Shown here one piece after another: positions 7,643-14,221 of a DNA stretch of 64,000 nucleotides (positions are counted from its first letter, which is position 1; each line of letters opens with the position of its first letter). Origin of the DNA: Streptomyces fumigatiscleroticus (GTDB taxonomy: Bacteria > Actinomycetota > Actinomycetes > Streptomycetales > Streptomycetaceae); contig NZ_BMQF01000005.1 in NCBI RefSeq assembly GCF_014647975.1, forward strand, positions 124,001-188,000, read 5' to 3'. The translations under genes were made by a program, and so were the position numbers. The notes beneath the pieces are model-generated. The model had not been told where the DNA came from. It worked only from the letters and a program-made list of their open reading frames with translations, and did not search any database.

Positions 7643-8487
7643 GCGCCACCGCCGTATCCGCCCGCGGCCGTCGCAAGGGTGCGGGTCTCGGGCTCGTGGC
7701 CTGGCTGGCCGGCATCGTGTTCTTCCTGCCCATCGCCTGGATGGCGCTGACCTCCTTCCACTCGGAGGAGGACGCGGCGACCAACCCGCCGTCCTTCGCC
7801 GCGTCGCTGACCCTGGACGGCTACCGCGAGTTCTTCGGCGCGGGCGGCGGCGCCGGCCCCTGGCCCTCGCTGATCAACTCCGCGGTGGCGTCGATCGTCT
7901 CCACGCTGCTCGTACTGCTGCTGGCGCTCCCGGCGGCGTACGCGCTGTCGATCCGACCGGTGAGGAAGTGGACGGACGTCCTGTTCTTCTTCCTCTCCAC
8001 CAAGATGCTGCCGGCCGTGGCGGGCCTGCTGCCGATCTACCTGTTCGCGAAGAACACCGACATGCTGGACAACATCTGGCTGCTGGTCATCCTCTACACC
8101 TCGATGAACCTGCCGATCGCGGTCTGGATGATGCAGTCGTTCCTCGCCGAGGTGCCCGTCGCGGTGATCGAGGCGGCCCGGGTGGACGGCGCCCGTCTGC
8201 CGACCGTCCTGGCCCGCGTCGTCGCCCCGATCGCCCTGCCCGGCATCGCGGCCACGTCCCTGATCTGTTTCATCTTCAGCTGGAACGAGCTGCTCTTCGC
8301 CCGGGTGCTCACGGGTGTGGTCGCCGAGACCGCCCCCGTCTTCCTGACCGGCTTCATCACCAGCCAGGGCCTGTTCCTGGCCAAGGTGTGCGCCGCGTCG
8401 CTCGTCATCTCCCTGCCGGTGCTCGCCGCGGGGTTCGCCGCCCAGGACAAACTGGTCCAGGGCCTGTCGTTGGGAGCCGTGAAATGA
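7639..8487 (+). CDS. ABC transporter permease, MalG-type (CUT1 family)
   Basis: A 282-aa second permease with six hydrophobic segments and the EAA loop EAARVDGARLPTVLARVVAP at about residues 182-201. The motif PIAWMALTSFHSEEDA and the SWNELLFA segment are typical of the MalG side of sugar/polyol importers. It overlaps the neighbours by ATGA at both ends (7639-7642 and 8484-8487). No ATP-binding subunit gene follows. In Streptomyces such CUT1 systems are generally powered by the shared ATPase MsiK, encoded elsewhere, and I infer the same here. Confidence 0.92.
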   Translation: MSATAVSARGRRKGAGLGLVAWLAGIVFFLPIAWMALTSFHSEEDAATNPPSFAASLTLDGYREFFGAGGGAGPWPSLINSAVASIVSTLLVLLLALPAAYALSIRPVRKWTDVLFFFLSTKMLPAVAGLLPIYLFAKNTDMLDNIWLLVILYTSMNLPIAVWMMQSFLAEVPVAVIEAARVDGARLPTVLARVVAPIALPGIAATSLICFIFSWNELLFARVLTGVVAETAPVFLTGFITSQGLFLAKVCAASLVISLPVLAAGFAAQDKLVQGLSLGAVK

Positions 8488-9473
8488 AGGCCGCCGTCAT
8501 CGAGTCCGTGGGCAAGGCCGTCGTCGCCGAGGTCCCGGACCCGACGCCAGGGCCGCGGGAGGTCGTCGTCGAGGTCGCGGCCTGCGGGCTGTGCGGCACG
8601 GACCTGCACATTCTCCAGGGCGAGTTCGCGCCGAAGCTGCCCATCGTGCCCGGGCACGAGTTCGCGGGCGAGGTGGTCGGCGTCGGCACCGCCGTCACCG
8701 AGGTGGCGGTCGGCGACCGGGTGGCGGTGGACCCCTCCCTGTACTGCTACGAGTGCCGCTACTGCCGCGACGGCCACAACAACATGTGCGAACGCTGGGC
8801 GGCGATCGGCGTGACGACGGCGGGCGGCGCGGCCCAGTACGCGGTGGCCCCGGTGGCGAACTGCGTCAAGCTGCCGGAACACGTCCGTACCCAGGACGCG
8901 GCCCTGATCGAGCCCCTGTCCTGCGCGGTGCGCGGCTACGACGTCCTGAACTCCCGCCTCGGCGCGCACGTCCTGATCTACGGCTCCGGCACCATGGGGC
9001 TGATGATGCTGGAGCTGGCCAAGCGGACCGGGGCGGCGAGCGTCGACGTGGTCGACATCAACGACCGGCGCCTGGCCACGGCCCGGCAGCTCGGGGTGTC
9101 CGCCGCCGCGGCGAACGCGGACGAGCTGGACCGCCCGCGGGGCTGGGACGTGGTGATCGACGCGACGGGCAACGCGAACGCGATCCAGGACGGCCTGAAC
9201 CGCGTCGCCAAGGCGGGCACGTTCCTCCAGTTCGGCGTCGCCGACTACGCGACCCGGGTGGAGATCGACCCGTACCGCATCTACAACCAGGAGATCACCA
9301 TCACCGGCTCGATGGCGGTCCTGCACAGCTACGAGCGCGCGGCGGAGCTCTTCGCGAACGGCGTCCTCGACCCCGAGGTGTTCATCAGCGACCGTCTGCC
9401 GCTGGACCAGTACCCGCAGGCCCTGGAGCAGTTCGCGGCGGGCGTCGGACGCAAGATCGTGGTAGTGCCCTAG
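8484..9473 (+). CDS. zinc-dependent medium-chain alcohol/polyol dehydrogenase
   Basis: A 329-aa MDR-family dehydrogenase. Catalytic zinc ligands are Cys37 (GLCGTD) with His58-Glu59 (GHE). A structural zinc site is formed by Cys88, Cys91, Cys94 and Cys102. The Rossmann motif YGSGTMG follows near residue 160 and an acidic residue after strand two (VDVVDIND) indicates NAD. It is most like sorbitol/L-iditol and threonine dehydrogenases. As the last gene of the polyol import operon, coupled to the permease by ATGA, it probably oxidises the imported polyol to a ketose in the cytoplasm. The precise polyol cannot be read from sequence. Confidence 0.87.
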   Translation: MKAAVIESVGKAVVAEVPDPTPGPREVVVEVAACGLCGTDLHILQGEFAPKLPIVPGHEFAGEVVGVGTAVTEVAVGDRVAVDPSLYCYECRYCRDGHNNMCERWAAIGVTTAGGAAQYAVAPVANCVKLPEHVRTQDAALIEPLSCAVRGYDVLNSRLGAHVLIYGSGTMGLMMLELAKRTGAASVDVVDINDRRLATARQLGVSAAAANADELDRPRGWDVVIDATGNANAIQDGLNRVAKAGTFLQFGVADYATRVEIDPYRIYNQEITITGSMAVLHSYERAAELFANGVLDPEVFISDRLPLDQYPQALEQFAAGVGRKIVVVP

Positions 9474-9529
9474 GAGCTCCTGCCCTCGCCCCACGCCCCA
9501 CCGCCCCGGACAAGGCCCGACCCGCCCAT

Positions 9530-9640
9530 CGCCCGCACCGGCCCGGTCATCGCCCGCACCGACCCGGTCATCGCCCGCACCGGTCCGGGCATCCACCGGG
9601 CCGGTCCGGGCATCCACCGGTCCGGGCATCCACCGGGCCG
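9530..9640. repeat. 21-bp tandem repeat array
   Basis: Consecutive 21-bp units of the form GCCCGCACCGGCCCGGTCAT+C begin at about 9531. Four to five copies grade into GCATCCACCGGGCCGGTCCG units. The period is identical to the half-unit of the array at 667-816, though the sequences differ. Confidence 0.8.
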
Positions 9641-9908
9641 ATCAGCGGCCGGACCGGTCAGCGGCCGGACCGGTCGCCGGCCGGACCGGTCGCCGACCAC
9701 CGTCGAAGCCGGACCACGGCGAAGCCGGGCCGCGCGGCGGCCTGAGCGGACCGGGCGGAACGGGCGGACGCGGCCGCCTGCCAGGCGCGGCCGGCCCGTG
9801 CGCCGTACGCGCTCGCGATCCAGCGGCGGACGGCGAACATCCCGCACCGGCCGTTCCGGCCCGCGGCCTGCGGCCCGCACCGACCCGGTCGCCGCCCAGG
9901 CTGATCCG

Positions 9909-9980
9909 CCCGGCGCCCAGACCGGTGATCAGGCCGGCGACCGGCCCGGCACCCAGGCCGGTGATCAGCCCGGCGACCGG
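9909..9980. repeat. 36-bp tandem duplication
   Basis: Two copies (9909-9944 and 9945-9980), differing at three or four positions, each containing GACCGG and the palindrome-like CCGGTGATCA core. A third, truncated unit follows (CCCGGCTGCC). Confidence 0.8.
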
Positions 9981-10110
9981 CCCGGCTGCCGGGACGGCGA
10001 TCACACCCGCGACCAGGTCGGGGCTGTCGCGGCCGCTCGTGCGGTGGGCGGCTGCTCCAAGCGGGCGTCGGGTAAGGGAACGGTAAAACGGTCTCGCTCG
10101 TTCACCCGGC

Positions 10111-11331
10111 ATGACCGCTATGACCCCCGGCTCGAACATCCCTCTCCCCGCCGCGCGCGTGACGGTGGACGTCGCCGCCCCGGTGCGGCTCGACGTATCG
10201 GGCCTGCTGCTCACCGCCGACGGCAAGGTGCGCTCCGACGACGACTTCATCTTCTACAACCAGCCGACGGGCCCGGGCGTGACCTACCGGTCGGGCGGCG
10301 GCGCGGCCCCCGACGCGATCGCCGTGGACACCGCCGCCGTCCCGCCCGGCATCGAGAAGATCGTCGTCACCGCCAGCCCCGACGCCCCGGGCCAGACCTT
10401 CCAGGGCATCGAACCGACGGCCACGATCCGCAACGCGGACGACGGCTCCGTCCTGGCCACCTTCACTCCCCCGCAGCTCGGCACCGAGACGGCACTGGTG
10501 GTCGTGGAGATCTACTCCCGCAACGGCGCCTGGAAGGCCCGCGCGGTCGGCCAGGGCTACGCCAACGGCCTGGCCGGCATCGCCACCGACTTCGGCGTCA
10601 CCGTCGAGGAACCGGCCGCCCCGGCACAGCCCGCCGCCCCGGCACAGCCCGTCACCCCGCCGCAGCCGGTCGCCCCGCCCCCGGCGCCGACGCAGCCCCC
10701 GGTGACCGCACCGGCCGCACCGCCGGCCCCGCCGGCCGCCGCGCCCGGCACCGGGAAGATCAACCTGGACAAGGGCCGGGTCAGCCTCCAGAAGAATCAG
10801 ACGGTCTCCCTCGTCAAGGGCGGCCGGCCCGTGCTCTCCCAGGTCAAGATGGGCCTCGGCTGGGAGCCCGCCTACCGAGGCAAGGACATCGACCTGGACG
10901 CGTCCGTCATCGCCTACGGACCGCAGCGCAACCACATCGACAGCTGCTATTTCGGCAAGCTCCAGATCCTGGGCGGCGCGATCCAGCACTCCGGCGACAA
11001 CCTCACCGGCGAGGGCGGCGGCGACGACGAGGTGATCGCCGTGGACCTCGGCCGTCTCCCGCAGGAGGTCACCGGCCTGGTCTTCACGGTCAACTCCTTC
11101 TCCGGCCAGAAGTTCACCGAGGTCGCCAAGGCCTACTGCCGCCTGCTGGACGGCACCACCGGCGAGGAACTCGTCCGCTTCGACCTCACCAGCGCCGAAC
11201 CGCAGACGGGCGTGATGATGGCGAAGCTGATCCGCCAGTTCTCCGGGGAGTGGGAGATGACCGCGATGGGCGACTTCGTCAAGTCCCGTACGGTCCGGGG
11301 CATGGTCAAGCCGGCGTCCCAGGCGCTCTGA
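10111..11331 (+). CDS. two-domain TerD-family protein with Pro/Ala linker
   Basis: A 406-aa protein with two TerD-like beta-sandwich domains (about residues 1-165 and 225-406). They are joined by a linker of Pro-Ala-Gln repeats (about 167-222). Domain one has the family signature DDDFIFYNQP and the acidic Ca-binding-like segments; domain two has the CYFGKL and GDDEVIAVDL segments that mark TerD/TerZ folds. TerD domains bind calcium and occur in tellurite- and stress-response proteins; their exact role in Streptomyces is not settled. It stands alone, without terB or terC, convergent with a TetR gene. The ATG at 10111 is used; a second in-frame ATG at 10120 is equally possible because no strong ribosome binding site precedes either. 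Confidence 0.88.
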   Translation: MTAMTPGSNIPLPAARVTVDVAAPVRLDVSGLLLTADGKVRSDDDFIFYNQPTGPGVTYRSGGGAAPDAIAVDTAAVPPGIEKIVVTASPDAPGQTFQGIEPTATIRNADDGSVLATFTPPQLGTETALVVVEIYSRNGAWKARAVGQGYANGLAGIATDFGVTVEEPAAPAQPAAPAQPVTPPQPVAPPPAPTQPPVTAPAAPPAPPAAAPGTGKINLDKGRVSLQKNQTVSLVKGGRPVLSQVKMGLGWEPAYRGKDIDLDASVIAYGPQRNHIDSCYFGKLQILGGAIQHSGDNLTGEGGGDDEVIAVDLGRLPQEVTGLVFTVNSFSGQKFTEVAKAYCRLLDGTTGEELVRFDLTSAEPQTGVMMAKLIRQFSGEWEMTAMGDFVKSRTVRGMVKPASQAL

Positions 11332-11348
11332 CCCCGCCGGGTACGGCC

Positions 11349-11379
11349 GCGGGGGCGCCCCTGCCGAAGGCGCCCCCGC
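11349..11379. terminator. bidirectional terminator between terD-like and tetR genes
   Basis: An 11-bp perfect stem (11349-11359 with 11369-11379) and a 9-nt loop sit in the 50-bp space between two convergent genes. Confidence 0.75.
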
Positions 11380-11381
11380 CG

Positions 11382-11960
11382 TCACGCCCGTCGCACCGGC
11401 CGCAACCCGTCCACCAGCAGCGACAGATACCGGCGGATGCACGCGCCCTTCCCGTCCGCCAGCTCCGAGGCCGTCGCCACGCCGTGGGCCAGTCGCAGGA
11501 CGTCGATCGGCTCCACGTCGGACCGGAGCGCGCCCGCCGTCTGCGCCGCGCCGACCAGCCGGGCCGCCGCGTCCCGCAGACAGTCGCCGCAGGCCGGGAC
11601 CGTCGCCGGGCCGCCGCTGGTGACGGCCGAGCCCAGCAGTGCCTTCAGCCCGCGGACCTGGAGCATCCCGGCGCCGAGTTCGTTCAGCCACTCCACCAGC
11701 GCCTCGCCCGGCGGCAGGTGGGCCGCGAGTACATCGGCCCGCGCCGCGATCGCCTCGACCCGGCCCAGGTAGACGGCTTCCAGCAGCGCCTGCCGGGTCG
11801 GGAAGTGCCGGTAGAGCGTGCCCGATCCGACCCCCGCCCGCTTGGCGATGTCGTCCAGCGAGGCGGTCTCCCCGTGCTCGGCGAAGGCCTCCGCCGCCGC
11901 TCTCAGCAGCCGCTCGTAGTTGCGCCGGGCGTCCGCACGCATGGGCTTGACCTGCGTCAT
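11382..11960 (-). CDS. TetR-family transcriptional regulator
   Basis: A 192-aa repressor. The helix-turn-helix SLDDIAKRAGVGSGTLYRHF lies at about residues 34-53, followed by PTRQALLEAVY. The C-terminal ligand domain (about 70-190) contains a CGDC pair. The residues AHLPPGEALVEWL and the LLGSAV segment resemble the TetR subgroup that regulates drug or stress genes. The start is the ATG at 11960-11958; an open frame extends further upstream but the family N-terminus starts here. No divergent target gene is adjacent, since the upstream neighbour is a relic, so its regulon is unknown. Confidence 0.9.
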   Translation of the reverse strand: MTQVKPMRADARRNYERLLRAAAEAFAEHGETASLDDIAKRAGVGSGTLYRHFPTRQALLEAVYLGRVEAIAARADVLAAHLPPGEALVEWLNELGAGMLQVRGLKALLGSAVTSGGPATVPACGDCLRDAAARLVGAAQTAGALRSDVEPIDVLRLAHGVATASELADGKGACIRRYLSLLVDGLRPVRRA

Positions 11961-12022
11961 CCAGCACTCCTCGGGACCCGGAACCCTCTTGCGTACCCTA
12001 AGCGAACCGGGCGGAGGCGGTC

Positions 12023-12383
12023 TCAGACGGTCGTCCAGGGCCAGTCGGCGTTCCGGCCCGCCTCCAGCAGCGGGACCATGCGGAAGGCCGCATCCGACAG
12101 GCCCGCGAACACATGCCGGTTCGCGGTGCCCGACGGCCCGTGGTCCGCCCGGTACCCGGCGAGATTCCAGGTGTGGACCGAACCGCACCGCCCTGCTGGT
12201 GGAGCCGGACTCGACGAGGTCGGCCCCGGCCGCCCGCACCGCCACCGCCGCACCGCCACCGCCGCGCCGAACACGGCGGCGGCATCGGCGCGGGTGAGCT
12301 CCGAGCGGTCGGACAGACGCGAGGAGAACATCGAGCCCGACCGGTCCACGAGCACCAGCGTCCGGCCGGGCCCGGCCTGTCGT
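12023..12383 (-). pseudogene. broken TROVE/von Willebrand A (Ro60-type) protein, C-terminal remnant
   Basis: Read on the minus strand, the fragment has the vWA MIDAS segment LVLVDRSGSMFSSRLSDRSE and then LTRADAAAVFGAA. After a frame change come the pieces ADLVESGSTSRAVRF, and back in the first frame HTWNLAGYRADHGPSG and FRMVPLLEAG. These are the parts, in order, of the C-terminal vWA domain of bacterial Ro60 orthologues. The RNA-binding TROVE domain that should precede it is absent. About 60 residues between AVRFG and HTWNLAG are also missing, and two frame shifts are needed to read it. It is therefore a relic. The N-terminal break point falls at the tRNA-like element just upstream. Confidence is good for the family, lower for the exact limits. 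Confidence 0.72.
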
Positions 12384-12430
12384 GCCGGCGGCGGGACTCG
12401 AACCCGCGCCCTCCCCGTTATGAGCGGAAG
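12383..12430 (-). other. tRNA-Met(CAU)-like fragment: anticodon arm to 3' end
   Basis: On the minus strand: a 5-bp anticodon stem (12429-12425 with 12417-12413) closes the loop CTCATAA, which has CAU in the anticodon position. A 5-nt variable region follows, then a T arm with 5-bp stem and loop TTCGAGT (12407-12391). Next are seven nucleotides CGCCGGC and an A where the acceptor strand and discriminator base would be. No D arm and no matching 5' acceptor strand GCCGGCG occur upstream, and there is no CCA. It is not a functional tRNA. Two explanations fit: an attachment-site scar of an element that integrates into a tRNA-Met 3' half, or a relic of a Y-RNA-like (YrlA) tRNA mimic, which bacteria often encode beside Ro60 genes. 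Confidence 0.7.
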
Positions 12431-12496
12431 CAGGTCCTGCCTTCGCACCTGGACGTGCATCACTTCAGGAGGAACACCGAAAGGCGGGCGAGCGAA

Positions 12497-13924
12497 TCAA
12501 TTCCCGCGCTGCGAGCGGGCCTTGAACGCCGCCTTCCGGGCCTCCTTGGCGATCCGCTTGTCGGGGTGCAGCCGCCCCATCGCCTCCAGGACGTCCGCGG
12601 TGGCCGGGTGGTCGACGCGCCAGGCCGTCGCGAAGAACCCGCTGTGCTGCTGCGCCAGCCCTTGGACGAGCGCCAGCAGTTCCTCGGAGTCGCCCTCCAC
12701 CGCGAGCTGCGCGGCGACCGTGTCGATGGTCAGCCAGAAGATCATCGCCTCCGGCGGCGCGGGCACGTCACGGGCGCCGTGCTCGGTCAGCCACACCCGG
12801 GCCAGTCCGCCCAGCTCGGCGTCGTCGAGGACCTCCCCCAGTGCCGGTTCGGCCGTGGCGCCGACCAGCGACAGCGCCTGCTGGCAGCGGAGCCGGCGCA
12901 GCGGCGCACCGGCGTCCGAGCCGCGCGCGGCGGCCAGCAGTTCGCGGGCCGCGGCGAGGGGTTCACGGCGGGCCAGCCACTGCTCGGTCTCGGCCCGTGC
13001 CGCCCCGGGCGGGTAGACCGCCGTGCCGTCGAGCAGCGCGTCGGCCCCCTTGTCCGCGAGGTCGCCGACCGCCGGTGCCGTGAACCCGGCCTCCAGCAGC
13101 CGGGCGCGCAGGCCGTAGAGGCCGAGCGGGGTCAGCCGCACCATGCCGTAGCGGGAGACGTCCGTGTCGTCGGCGGGCGCCGCCGGTTCCTCGTCCGCGT
13201 CGGCCATCAGCGCCTCGTCGACCGGCCGGTACTCGACCAGTCCGGCCGGTTCCAGCAGCCGGAACTGGTCGTCCAGCCGCATCATCGCGTCGGAGACCTG
13301 CTCCAGCACGTCGTTGGTGGGCTCCGCCATGCCGCTGGGGACGATCATGGACGCGGCCAGCGCGGGCAGCGGTACCGGGCCGGCGCCGGGGCCGTCCTCG
13401 CCGGCGGTCAGCACATACAGGTTGGCGAGCACGCCGTCGAGGAACCGCGCCTCGGCCTCGGGGTCCCAGTCGAGTGAGGAGAGGTCGATCTCGCCGCCCT
13501 CGTCCACCGCCTCCAGCAGACCGTCGAGGTCGGGCACGGTCGCGTCGGCGAGCACCGTCTCCAGGGCGCCGAGCCAGACGCCGAGGGCGTCCTGCGGCGA
13601 GCCGCCGGTGAGCAGCGCCAGGTCCTCGCCCGCCGCGACGGTGCCCGCCTCCTCGTCGGTGATCTCCACGAGCCCGGTGTCGACGGCGACCCGCCAGGCC
13701 TCGCCGGCGTGGGCGGCGCCGTCGTCCCCGCTCAGCCCGAGCACCTCGGCCGCGGCCGGCAGCTGCTCGTCGACGAGCCCGCCCCCGGAGTCGACGCGGG
13801 TGTCCTCGCCGGCCCACCGGGCGAGCCGGGCGGCCCGGGACAGCAGCGGCGTGGACAGCGCGTCGCGGGCCAGCTCCGCTTCGGGGCGCAGCCGCACGGG
13901 TGGCAGGGTGGAGCTGTCTGACAT
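12497..13924 (-). CDS. conserved hypothetical protein, 475 aa
   Basis: Not recognised. A 475-aa acidic protein beginning MSDSSTLPPVRLRPEAEL, without signal peptide or membrane segments. Visible features are many helices, a likely winged-helix-like stretch (SRYGMVRLTPLGLYGLRARL, about residue 265), and a C-terminal half with HEAT-like helical pairs (RRLRCQQALSLVGATAEPAL, HPDKRIAKEARKAAFKARSQ). It resembles proteins of similar length that are widespread in Streptomyces and carry no assigned function. The start ATG at 13924 follows a GGAG-type site; an upstream in-frame ATG at 13960 would add 12 Arg-rich residues and is less likely. Confidence 0.75.
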   Translation of the reverse strand: MSDSSTLPPVRLRPEAELARDALSTPLLSRAARLARWAGEDTRVDSGGGLVDEQLPAAAEVLGLSGDDGAAHAGEAWRVAVDTGLVEITDEEAGTVAAGEDLALLTGGSPQDALGVWLGALETVLADATVPDLDGLLEAVDEGGEIDLSSLDWDPEAEARFLDGVLANLYVLTAGEDGPGAGPVPLPALAASMIVPSGMAEPTNDVLEQVSDAMMRLDDQFRLLEPAGLVEYRPVDEALMADADEEPAAPADDTDVSRYGMVRLTPLGLYGLRARLLEAGFTAPAVGDLADKGADALLDGTAVYPPGAARAETEQWLARREPLAAARELLAAARGSDAGAPLRRLRCQQALSLVGATAEPALGEVLDDAELGGLARVWLTEHGARDVPAPPEAMIFWLTIDTVAAQLAVEGDSEELLALVQGLAQQHSGFFATAWRVDHPATADVLEAMGRLHPDKRIAKEARKAAFKARSQRGN

Positions 13925-14221
13925 CGGCTGAACTCTCCTAGCACGCCTCGAAGGCCTCACGACCGCACCGACGCCGTGCGGCCGCCCGAGGGACCGCCGT
14001 ACGGCTCAGCCGCTCAGCCTAGACGGATTTCCACCCATGCCGCCCGGTTCATCTCCCCGTCGGGTGCCGTGCATGGCCGAAACCTTGACAAGTTCCCTGG
14101 TCAGGCTGGAGATTGACGCGCGTAGAAGATGGGGGGACATGTGTTCGTCGTTGCCGTGTGCGTTCCCCCGGACCACGACCGCCCTCGTCCCGGCGCTCCA
14201 ACAGTCCCCGGAGGGATCACG
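13925..14221 (+). promoter_or_regulatory. divergent region with candidate promoter for the secreted nuclease gene
   Basis: A perfect -35 hexamer TTGACA at 14085-14090 is followed 18 bp later by GAGATT (14109-14114), a weak -10. The transcript would have a leader of about 100 nt ending in GGAGGG (14210-14215), 6 bp before the TTG start. Nothing else coding is seen. Confidence 0.35.

Larger units (their letters stand above)
9474..10110. other. 637-bp gene-free, GC-rich region
   Basis: Holds the two repeat arrays listed next, plus 16-bp copies of AGCGGCCGGACCGGTC at about 9642-9690. The open frames through it read as low-complexity Arg/Pro/Gly. I see no gene and no clear promoter until the TerD-like gene. 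Confidence 0.6.

Noticed and set aside
10111..11960. Tellurite-resistance island.
   Set aside because: Only one TerD-type gene; no terB, terC or terZ partner within the window.
12383..12480. A functional tRNA-Met gene.
   Set aside because: No D arm, no 5' acceptor strand complementary to CGCCGGC, and no CCA end.
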